Shown here: one piece after another, positions 1 to 5,569 of the stretch
Position numbering within the stretch: position 1 is the stretch's first letter
Layout of the letters: each line of letters opens with the position of its first letter
Assembly (NCBI GenBank): GCA_003222235.1
Contig: QHVD01000301.1
Coordinates: 1 to 17,609 of the forward strand
Length of the DNA stretch: 17,609 nucleotides
Origin: Gemmatimonadota bacterium
GTDB lineage: Bacteria; Gemmatimonadota; Gemmatimonadetes; Gemmatimonadales; GWC2-71-9
Direction: 5' to 3'
Made by a program: the position numbers and the translations under genes
The notes under the pieces: generated by a model
Told to the model about the DNA's origin: nothing
The model's input: the letters and a program-made list of their open reading frames with translations, nothing else
The model's database searches: none

Positions 1-100
1 TGAGCCTGATCTCCCGATGACCATCGGCGCTGGAGGCCGGGCCCGTGAAGCACAGCGTGGAGAGCGGGACCAAGACGGTGTAGACGAGCGACGCTTTCAT
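1..100 (-). CDS. Exported protein of unknown function, N-terminal fragment
   Basis: This gene runs leftwards out of the window, so only the first 33 codons are visible. It starts at an ATG whose first base is position 100. A strong Shine-Dalgarno sequence (GGAGGAC, at 105-111 on the minus strand) lies 4 bases upstream. The visible protein begins MKASLVYTVLVPLSTL and continues through an ASSAD stretch. That is a lysine near the N-terminus, a hydrophobic core and a signal peptidase I-like Ala-x-Ala/Ser cleavage region, so export is likely. No lipobox is seen. Nothing of the mature domain is visible, so no function can be given. It is divergent from the pseudopilin gene that follows, with about 120 bp between starts. 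Confidence 0.6.
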   Translation of the reverse strand, partial: MKASLVYTVLVPLSTLCFTGPASSADGHREIRL

Positions 101-220
101 TTTTGTCCTCCGGGACCTTGGGCGAACGGCGTTTGGGTGGGGAACGTCACACACACCTGAAACGACGTCGACTTGCGACACCTGTCAAGTTCATCGCGTC
201 CCGCGTACCTTCAGCTACGC

Positions 221-645
221 ATGACGACTCGCAAGGCCGCGTCACACGGGTTCACCCTCATCGAGATCCTGGTCGTGATCATCGTGCTCGGCCTGCTCGC
301 CGCGCTCGTGGGGCCACGCATTCTGGGCCGCGTTTCGGAGGCGAAGAGCGCCGCCGCGCGCACGCAGATCGAGCTCCTCGGCCTCGCGCTCGACAACTAC
401 CGGCTCGACAACGGCTCTTACCCGACGACCGAACAGGGGCTCGTGGCCCTGCAAGTGATACCCACGCGCGACCCGATCCCGCTCAACTGGCGAGGCCCCT
501 ACCTCAGGAAGGCCGTGCCGGCCGCGCCTACCTCTACAAGAGCCCCGGCGAGCACAATGCGTCCGGTTACGATCTCTACACGCTCGGGCGCGACGGTCAG
601 CTGGGGGGCGAAGGCGAGGACTCGGACATCACGAGCTGGAAGTAG
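221..645 (+). CDS. gspG: Type II secretion major pseudopilin GspG, frameshifted
   Basis: GspG polymerises into the periplasmic pseudopilus of the type II secretion system after processing by the prepilin peptidase. The ATG at 221 gives a short basic leader with cleavage between Gly10 and Phe11, then FTLIEILVVI with the conserved Glu at mature position 5 and a hydrophobic helix. A GspG-type body follows, containing the NGSYPTTEQGL segment typical of the family. The first frame is correct up to about 519. The rest of GspG (YLYKSPGEHN, then the DGQLGGEGEDSD calcium-site region and a C-terminal ITSWK) is in another frame ending at 645. The DPWG motif expected between the halves is absent. If the sequence is right, the product is truncated with an aberrant tail and is probably non-functional. 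No good ribosome binding site precedes 221, so the start is chosen from the prepilin leader. Confidence 0.85.
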
Positions 646-654
646 AAAGGGGCC

Positions 655-1053
655 TCAGGGAGCTCGGATTTCGCAAGTGAGCTGATCGAGCGCGACGACC
701 TGCGCGGCTGCGCCGCTGCGCACGTCGAAGGCGCAGCTCCCGAGCGGCGACACGACCAGGGTGGCCGGAGCCGTCAGGAACGGCTCGATCCGCCCGGAGG
801 CAAGAGTCCCTTCCAGGGGATTGGCCCCACCCTCCAACCGCCATGTCCCGCTGGGTTCGATCTGGAGATACACCATCTCCCCCCGCCGCGCGGCGGCGTC
901 GCGCGCGCGCCCGAGGAGCGCCTTGAGGTCCGGCTCGCGCCGCGGCGCGATGAGGGCGGGGGCCACGAGCGCCGCCGCGAGGCCCATGAGGATGAGCACC
1001 ACGAGGATCTCGACCAGCGTGAAGCCGGTCCCCACGGGGCGAGCCTCGCTCAT
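655..1053 (-). CDS. GspH/FimT-family minor pseudopilin
   Basis: A small prepilin-like protein of 132 residues, likely a minor pseudopilin of a type II secretion or type IV pilus-like machine in the inner membrane and periplasm. The leader MSEARPVGTG ends at Gly10, followed by FTLVEILVVLILMGLAAALV: the prepilin peptidase site, Glu at mature position 5 and the N-terminal hydrophobic helix. The rest is a short, low-similarity globular domain as usual for GspH/FimT proteins, including a GxWRLEGG-like stretch. The ATG at 1053 is preferred over an in-frame TTG at 1074 because it gives a normal short leader. It is convergent with the gspG-like gene, only 9 bp apart, and no terminator is visible between them. 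Assignment as GspH rather than another minor pseudopilin is tentative. Confidence 0.75.
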   Translation of the reverse strand: MSEARPVGTGFTLVEILVVLILMGLAAALVAPALIAPRREPDLKALLGRARDAAARRGEMVYLQIEPSGTWRLEGGANPLEGTLASGRIEPFLTAPATLVVSPLGSCAFDVRSGAAAQVVALDQLTCEIRAP

Positions 1054-1070
1054 TTGTATCCGGGAGCGCG

Positions 1071-1103
1071 CCAAGTTGACTCCTCCAAGTTGGAGATATA
1101 CAT
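1071..1103 (+). promoter_or_regulatory. Putative promoter with palindromic operator
   Basis: TTGACT (1076-1081) and TATACAT (1097-1103) resemble -35 and -10 boxes with 15-16 bp spacing, oriented toward the DUF5989 gene. The spacer holds a near-perfect palindrome, CTCCAAGTTGGAG (1083-1095). The half sequence CCAAGTTG also occurs as a direct repeat at 1071-1078 and 1085-1092. The arrangement would suit a repressor that blocks RNA polymerase. No regulator is identified, and promoter consensus in this lineage is assumed to be sigma-70-like. Confidence 0.35.
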
Positions 1104-1181
1104 CGCTCCCTTGTCTCGCGCCTCGGCCCGGTTCAGGGTACGGTGCTGGCGGAGGCCGTGTGGCGGGTTAGTTTCGAGCCC

Positions 1182-1340
1182 ATGGACAAACGCGGGTTTG
1201 TCCGTGAATTCCTCGCGTATCTCCGCGCCCACAAGCGGCTCTGGGTGTTGCCGATCGTCGTCATCGGCCTTTTGCTCCTGCTCGTGGCGGCACTGCTGTT
1301 CGGTCCCGGCGCTGCACTCGAGACCGTGTACCACATCTAG
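1182..1340 (+). CDS. DUF5989 family small membrane protein
   Basis: A 52-residue protein with a basic N-terminal segment (MDKRGFVREFLAYLRAHKRL) followed by one strongly hydrophobic transmembrane helix (about residues 20-40). This is the pattern of DUF5989, a family of tiny inner-membrane proteins of unknown function. From family knowledge, DUF5989 genes commonly sit next to SGNH hydrolases, SxtJ-type membrane proteins and carbamoyltransferases. Here the stop at 1340 lies 4 bp before the GTG of an SGNH/TPR gene, so the two are almost certainly co-transcribed. The ATG at 1182 is chosen because family members start with this basic motif; an in-frame GTG at 1143 would add residues unlike the family. 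The ribosome binding site is weak. Confidence 0.75.
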   Translation: MDKRGFVREFLAYLRAHKRLWVLPIVVIGLLLLLVAALLFGPGAALETVYHI

Positions 1341-1344
1341 CGAC

Positions 1345-3216
1345 GTGGCGCCCCTTCTGTCCCGGGCCCGGCGACGGGCCTTTGTGCTGCTGGCCGTCGT
1401 GCTGCCGGTGCTCGCCTTCGGCGCGGTTGAGGGCAGCCTCCGGGCGATCCATTACGGAGGCGATCTCCGCCTGTTCGTGCGGCGCCCGGATCTCGAGGGC
1501 AAATACGCCGCGGTGAACAACCAGTTTGCGGCGCGCTACTTCGTCAACGTATCGATGTTGCCGACGCCACCGAGCGACCGCTTTCTCCTCTCCAAGCCCG
1601 CCCACGGCTTTCGAGTCTTCGTGCTCGGCGAGTCCTCCGCGGCCGGCTTTCCGTACGGTTACAACGGAACGTTTTCCCGCGTGCTCCAGGACGCCCTCCA
1701 GGACGTGATGCCCGGCGACACGGTGGAAGTGGTCAACCTCGGCGTGGCCGCCATCAACAGCTACGCGCTCCGCGATGAGGTCGACGAGATCCTGGCCCGC
1801 CAGCCTGATGCGGTGCTGATCTATGCCGGGCACAACGAGTTCTACGGGGCGCTCGGCGCCGGCTCAATTGAGACCCTGGGGGCTTTCCCGGCCTTCGTCC
1901 GCACCTACCTCGGCCTGCAGCGGCACCTCAGGACCCTGCTGCTTACGCGTGAGCTGGCCGCCGGACTGGTTCGACGGCTCGAACGACGAACCGGGCCTGC
2001 GCGCGCCTCGATGTCGCTCATGCAACAGATGGTGCGTGAGGAGCGGATTCCACTCGGCAGCCCCACCTACCGGCGGGCGCGCGAGCAGTTCCGGGACAAC
2101 CTGCGGTCGATCCTGACGCGCTTCCGTGCGGCCGGGGTCCCCGTATTCATCGGGAGTCTCACCAGCAACCTCCGCGACCAGCCGCCCTTGCGTTCAGTCG
2201 CGACCGCGACCCTGCCTGCGGCCCAGCGCGTGTTCGGCGCAGCCCGGCAGGCGCTCGCGCGCGGCGATCGCGCCGCGGCCCGCCGGCTGTTCGCGTACGC
2301 CCGGGACCTCGATGCCCTGCGGTTCCGGGCCCCCGGCGAGTTCAACGCGATCATCCGCACGATCGCGCGCGAAACGGGTGCCCACTATGTGCCGGTAGAC
2401 GAGGCATTTGCGGCAGCTTCCAGGGACGGGATTCCGGGGTCCGAGCTCTTCTGGGAGCACCTCCACCCGAACCAGACCGGCTATCACCTGATGGGCAAGG
2501 TGTTCTTCGAGGCGATCGAGCAGGCGGGGTTTCTGGGCCGGGCCGCGGATACGACCCGACTGCGGAGCTGGGAGGCGTACCACGACCGGATGGAGCTGAC
2601 CGACTTCGACCTGCGGTTTGCGTGGCACCAGATCCGGTCGCTGACGACCAGCTGGCCGTTCGTGGAGCACGAGGATCCGGCCGGCTACCCCAGGAGCTAC
2701 CGGCCGCTCGACGCTGCGGACGCACTGGCGTTCGACGCTGTCAACAAACGAGACCCGCCGTGGCCGCGGGCGAAGTTGGAGCTCGCGGGATACTATCGCT
2801 CCCGCGGGCAGCTCCAGCTTGCGCTCGCCGAGTATCGCGGGCTCATGCGCGAGCAGCCCGAGAACGCGCCGCTCCTGGTCCTCGCCGCAGACATCTATCT
2901 GCGGCTCAACGATTCACAGCGTGCCCGAGAGCTGGTCGAGCAGGCGTACGCCTCGGAACCGTCGGGACTGACCTGCCATGCGCTCGGGACGCTCGAGCTC
3001 GGCGCGCAGCACTACGACCGGGCCATTGCCCTGTTGGCGCAATCGCTGCAATACCACCCGGACAATCCACCGGTGCTCTTTGACTTGTCACGCGCCTACC
3101 TCGGGGAGGGCGACGTGGGACACGCGCGGGCGTACGCGGGCCAGCTGGCCCTGGTGAGCCCGGGATTTCCCGGCCTCAGCAGATGGCAGGCGCGGCTGGC
3201 CGCGGCGCCCCACTGA
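1345..3216 (+). CDS. SGNH/GDSL-like hydrolase with C-terminal TPR repeats
   Basis: A 623-residue protein with an N-terminal signal anchor (about residues 10-27) and an SGNH-hydrolase domain. The blocks visible are GESSAAG with the likely nucleophile Ser97, NLGVAAIN for the oxyanion Gly, GHNE (162-165) for the Asn block, and EHLHPN with Glu371 and His374 as the Asp/His block. After about residue 475 there are three to four TPR-like repeats, suggesting protein binding. SGNH enzymes hydrolyse or transfer esters, for example acetyl groups on polysaccharides; the substrate here is unknown. The GTG at 1345 is used because it lies 4 bp after the DUF5989 stop and gives a proper signal anchor. The frame is open further upstream, to 1054, but that part overlaps the DUF5989 gene and its translation is not protein-like. 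Confidence 0.8.
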   Translation: MAPLLSRARRRAFVLLAVVLPVLAFGAVEGSLRAIHYGGDLRLFVRRPDLEGKYAAVNNQFAARYFVNVSMLPTPPSDRFLLSKPAHGFRVFVLGESSAAGFPYGYNGTFSRVLQDALQDVMPGDTVEVVNLGVAAINSYALRDEVDEILARQPDAVLIYAGHNEFYGALGAGSIETLGAFPAFVRTYLGLQRHLRTLLLTRELAAGLVRRLERRTGPARASMSLMQQMVREERIPLGSPTYRRAREQFRDNLRSILTRFRAAGVPVFIGSLTSNLRDQPPLRSVATATLPAAQRVFGAARQALARGDRAAARRLFAYARDLDALRFRAPGEFNAIIRTIARETGAHYVPVDEAFAAASRDGIPGSELFWEHLHPNQTGYHLMGKVFFEAIEQAGFLGRAADTTRLRSWEAYHDRMELTDFDLRFAWHQIRSLTTSWPFVEHEDPAGYPRSYRPLDAADALAFDAVNKRDPPWPRAKLELAGYYRSRGQLQLALAEYRGLMREQPENAPLLVLAADIYLRLNDSQRARELVEQAYASEPSGLTCHALGTLELGAQHYDRAIALLAQSLQYHPDNPPVLFDLSRAYLGEGDVGHARAYAGQLALVSPGFPGLSRWQARLAAAPH

Positions 3217-3286
3217 CGGCGAGCGTCTTTAAAGGGTTCTTCGGGGAATTCCGGGATGACGGCCCGCCCCGATCAGGGGACCTCGT

Positions 3287-3676
3287 TCATTCCTCGATCA
3301 CCGCCTCTGCTTCGATCTCAACCAGCATTTCCGGCGCCACCAGCGCGCTCACCGCCACGATAGTGCTCGCCGGCCGAACATCCCGGAAGAACTCTCCGTG
3401 GGCCCGCCCCACCCGCTCCCAATCGACGATGTTCGTGACGTAGATGCGCGTGCGCACGACGTGCCGGAGCGACGCGCCCGCCTGAGCCAGGGCCCGCTCG
3501 ATATTCCGGAGCGCCTGGACCGCCTGGGCGTACGGGTCGCCCGTGCCGACGATCTTCCCGTCCGGCCCCGTCGCCGTCGTCCCGGCCACGTGTACGACGG
3601 CACCCACCCGCACCGCTCGGGAATATCCCACGATCGGCTCCCACGGGGCCCCGCTCGAAATGTTGTGCCGCAGCAT
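3287..3676 (-). CDS. RidA/YjgF/UK114 (Rid) family protein lacking the catalytic Arg
   Basis: A 129-residue protein with the full Rid fold length. Classical RidA proteins are trimers that hydrolyse reactive enamine/imine intermediates such as 2-aminoacrylate. Recognisable segments are VHVAGTTATGPDGKIVG, AQAVQALRNIERAL, VVRTRIYVTNI and the C-terminal LVEIEAEAV. In RidA the deaminase Arg (Arg105 in E. coli) lies in a PAR motif; the matching position here is Ser104 (RPASTIVAV). The protein therefore probably belongs to one of the Rid groups without imine deaminase activity, and its reaction is unknown. The start at 3676 is fixed by a strong ribosome binding site. It is divergent from the membrane protein gene at 3725. 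Confidence 0.9.
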   Translation of the reverse strand: MLRHNISSGAPWEPIVGYSRAVRVGAVVHVAGTTATGPDGKIVGTGDPYAQAVQALRNIERALAQAGASLRHVVRTRIYVTNIVDWERVGRAHGEFFRDVRPASTIVAVSALVAPEMLVEIEAEAVIEE

Positions 3677-3684
3677 GTGCGCTG

Positions 3685-3691
3685 CCTCCTT
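3685..3691 (-). promoter_or_regulatory. Ribosome binding site of the Rid gene
   Basis: AAGGAGG on the minus strand, 8 bases upstream of the ATG at 3676. It decides the start against a longer in-frame extension reaching 3754. Confidence 0.8.
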
Positions 3692-3724
3692 GCGAGCGCC
3701 GTTCCAATTCGTTAGTGAGCTTCC

Positions 3725-4267
3725 ATGGCCACGATCGCAGAAACCCCCGTTCACGTGCTGGCACGAAAGGTGTGGGGGGCGTTCGCCTTCACCTTCGTCA
3801 TTTCACGGATCCTCGTCTTCCTGAGCATGTCGGGGAGGATGCCGGACATCCACCCGCAGCTTGGCGGAACGCGCCTGCACCATCTTAACTACGGCATCAT
3901 CCTGCTCGCCGGTGTCGGCGCCGCATTGCTCTTCAATCGCCCCACGGGGCGCTGGCTGTCCGCCACGGCGATCCTCTACGGCGTGGCACTCGCGCTGACC
4001 TTCGATGAGTTCGGGATGTGGCTGCATCTGGACACGGACTACTGGCAGCGGGTGAGCTTCGATGCGGTGGTCGTGGTCGGCGCCCTGCTCGGGCTCGTCG
4101 CGACGTCGCCGGCGCTGAGGCAATTTCGCCCGCGGCATTGGGCGACGGCGATCGCGCTGATCGCGACGCTTGCGCTCTTCGGCATCGTGCTCCTGGACTC
4201 GTACCGCTACGCGGGGCGTAAGCTCGGGCCTTACCTGGAGCAGGTGCGTCCTCCGCGCCAGCCGTAG
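3725..4267 (+). CDS. Integral membrane protein with HH and DEF motifs, function unknown
   Basis: A 180-residue protein with about five hydrophobic segments (near residues 15-35, 57-71, 80-93, 112-127 and 139-157). Two polar motifs stand out: RLHHLNYG (His52, His53) at the entry of the second segment and DEFGMWLHLDTDYW (Asp94, Glu95, His101, Asp105) after the third. I recall similar uncharacterised membrane proteins in Actinobacteria and other phyla with an HxHH element and a DEFxxWLHL element. The conserved His and acidic residues could bind a metal or form a catalytic site, but this is inference. The gene starts at an ATG with only a weak ribosome binding site. It is divergent from the Rid gene and convergent with the DUF488 gene, whose stop lies 4 bp away. 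Confidence 0.7.
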   Translation: MATIAETPVHVLARKVWGAFAFTFVISRILVFLSMSGRMPDIHPQLGGTRLHHLNYGIILLAGVGAALLFNRPTGRWLSATAILYGVALALTFDEFGMWLHLDTDYWQRVSFDAVVVVGALLGLVATSPALRQFRPRHWATAIALIATLALFGIVLLDSYRYAGRKLGPYLEQVRPPRQP

Positions 4268-4271
4268 GCGC

Positions 4272-4807
4272 TCAGCGGAGCCCTTCGGTGAGGCCCTCGC
4301 CGGATAGCGGAGCCCTCCGTCCGGAAGCACTTGCGCGTGCGGCGACAGGCGATGGAGCTTCGGAGTCTCGGGGCCGACGATGTGCCGCACCTCCACGCCC
4401 CGGGCCGTCAGCGCGTCCGCGATGAGCTGGCGGTGGCACCGCGAGGGGACCGCTTCGGCGCACAGGATGGCCGTGGGCCGGCCCTCGGCAAATTCGATCA
4501 GCCGCTCGAGTGCCGCGCGGAACGCCGCTGTGGCCATGTGGTCGGCGTAGCCGCGAAAGCCCGCGTCTTTCCAACCGACGTTCGCCGAATCCCCCCGAGG
4601 CGCGCGGCGGCCGCCGAGGTCGGGCTCGTGCCGGTAGGCGATTGCCGCCGCTGCCAGCGCGCCGGCTAGCGCCTCCCGGGCGAAGTGCGGGTGTCGGCGC
4701 GACGCCGGATAGCGCCGCACGTCCACGACTCCTTCCACGCCGTGCGCGGAGAGTAACCGGAGGAACTCTTCCAGGCGGCGCGTCGAGTGACCGACGGTGT
4801 AGATCAC
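4272..4807 (-). CDS. DUF488 family protein, frameshifted near its end
   Basis: DUF488 proteins are small proteins of unknown function. The N-terminus IYTVGHSTRRLEEFL, the VVDVRRYPASRRHPHF segment and the ILCAEAVPSRCHRQLIA signature (Cys116, Cys124) are characteristic. The GTG at 4807 begins the canonical MIYTVGHS start. The frame is good to GLRYP (codon 169) and then runs on in a non-protein-like frame to 3803, across the neighbouring membrane protein gene. A neighbouring frame gives GEGLTEGLR and a stop at 4272, the expected C-terminus. One missing G near 4299-4303 in a GG run restores it, giving 178 residues. The lesion could be a sequencing error. The essential core is intact. Confidence 0.8.
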
Positions 4808-4822
4808 CGGCGAAAGTTAAAG

Positions 4823-4849
4823 CCTATATGGGCCCCCCGACGCAGGCAA
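4823..4849 (-). promoter_or_regulatory. Possible promoter for the DUF488 gene
   Basis: On the minus strand TTGCCT (4844-4849) and TATAGG (4823-4828) are separated by 15 bp, close to -35/-10 spacing, about 16 bp before the GTG start. The boxes are poor matches and may be chance. Confidence 0.2.
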
Positions 4850-4980
4850 ATATCGTACCCTCATCGCGTGGACCACTCTGCAACCCGCAGTGGCGGACAC
4901 GAAGCGCATGGGAACTGGGGGAGAGCCTGGGGTATACCTGGCGCTGGGAGGACGACGCCCTTCGACCAGAGCCCTTGACC

Positions 4981-4987
4981 AAGGAGG
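4981..4987 (+). promoter_or_regulatory. Ribosome binding site of the DinB-family gene
   Basis: AAGGAGG, 4 bases before the ATG at 4992. It fixes that start in preference to in-frame candidates upstream such as 4890, whose translation is not protein-like. Confidence 0.8.
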
Positions 4988-4991
4988 AGCC

Positions 4992-5477
4992 ATGACGGAG
5001 AAGGAGCAGTTCCTGAGCGTGCTGGAGCGCGAGTTCCCGACGACGATGAAGGTGCTCAAGGCGTTTCCGTCCACCAAGGGCGACATCAAACCGCACGCGA
5101 AGAGCAAGAGCGCCAGGGAGCTCGCCTGGAACTTCGTGACGGAGGAAAAGGCGGGCGCGCAGGCCCTGGACGGCGCCATCGACTTCAACAAGATGCCTCC
5201 AGCCCCCGCCTCGCTCCAGGACATCATCTCCACCTTCGAAAGGGAGCACCGGGCGTTCGTCGAGCGGATCAAGAAGACGCCCGAGGCCGAGCTGAACAAG
5301 CCGGTGAAGTTCTTCACCGGCCCAAAGCGGATGGAGGACATGCGAAAGATGGACGTGCTGTGGTTCATGCTGATGGACAGCGTGCATCACCGTGGCCAGA
5401 TGTCGGTCTATCTGCGGATAGCGGACGCCAAGGTGCCCTCGATCTACGGGCCCACGGCGGACGAGCCGTGGATGTAG
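4992..5477 (+). CDS. DinB superfamily (four-helix bundle) protein
   Basis: A 161-residue helical protein of the DinB/YfiT superfamily. These are small four-helix bundles that usually bind a metal through three His; some act as thiol transferases or hydrolases, and many are stress-induced. The hallmark is the late helix LWFMLMDSVHHRGQMSVYLR (His132, His133), followed by a VPSIYGPTADEPW tail. The usual His in helix 2 is Asn47 (AWNF), and the position four before the last His is Asp129, so the metal site appears altered. The start is set by a strong ribosome binding site. A short tandem repeat follows the stop. No enzyme activity can be assigned. The DUF488 gene is divergent. Confidence 0.85.
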   Translation: MTEKEQFLSVLEREFPTTMKVLKAFPSTKGDIKPHAKSKSARELAWNFVTEEKAGAQALDGAIDFNKMPPAPASLQDIISTFEREHRAFVERIKKTPEAELNKPVKFFTGPKRMEDMRKMDVLWFMLMDSVHHRGQMSVYLRIADAKVPSIYGPTADEPWM

Positions 5478-5483
5478 TAGGCT

Positions 5484-5516
5484 AGACGCACAGACGCACC
5501 AGACGCACAGACGGAC
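5484..5516 (+). repeat. Short tandem repeat, about four AGACGCAC units
   Basis: Just after the DinB stop, units of about 8 bp occur back to back: AGACGCAC, AGACGCACC, AGACGCAC and AGACGGAC. The run begins inside a GGCTAGACG sequence (5480-5488) that also occurs at 6648 and 9605. It is followed by a small palindrome CGGCCATTTGGCCG at 5521-5534. No U-rich tract follows, so a classical terminator is not supported. Confidence 0.75.
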
Positions 5517-5569
5517 AGGGCGGCCATTTGGCCGTCAAAACCGGATAGATCGCGGCACGGCGCCACGCT

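Noticed and set aside
3267..3279. CCCC-GATCA-GGGG hairpin between the SGNH and Rid genes as a terminator
   Set aside because: The stem is only 4 bp and no T-run follows on either strand.
4871..4891. Imperfect inverted repeat (CCACT...AGTGG) upstream of dinB as an operator
   Set aside because: It needs a bulge to pair and has no supporting promoter boxes; likely chance in GC-rich DNA.
5484..5516. CRISPR-like array
   Set aside because: Units are 8 bp with no spacers; it is a simple tandem repeat and no cas gene is present.
5521..5534. CGGCCATTTGGCCG as a terminator after dinB
   Set aside because: Short stem with no U-tract after it; kept only as a palindrome next to the tandem repeat.
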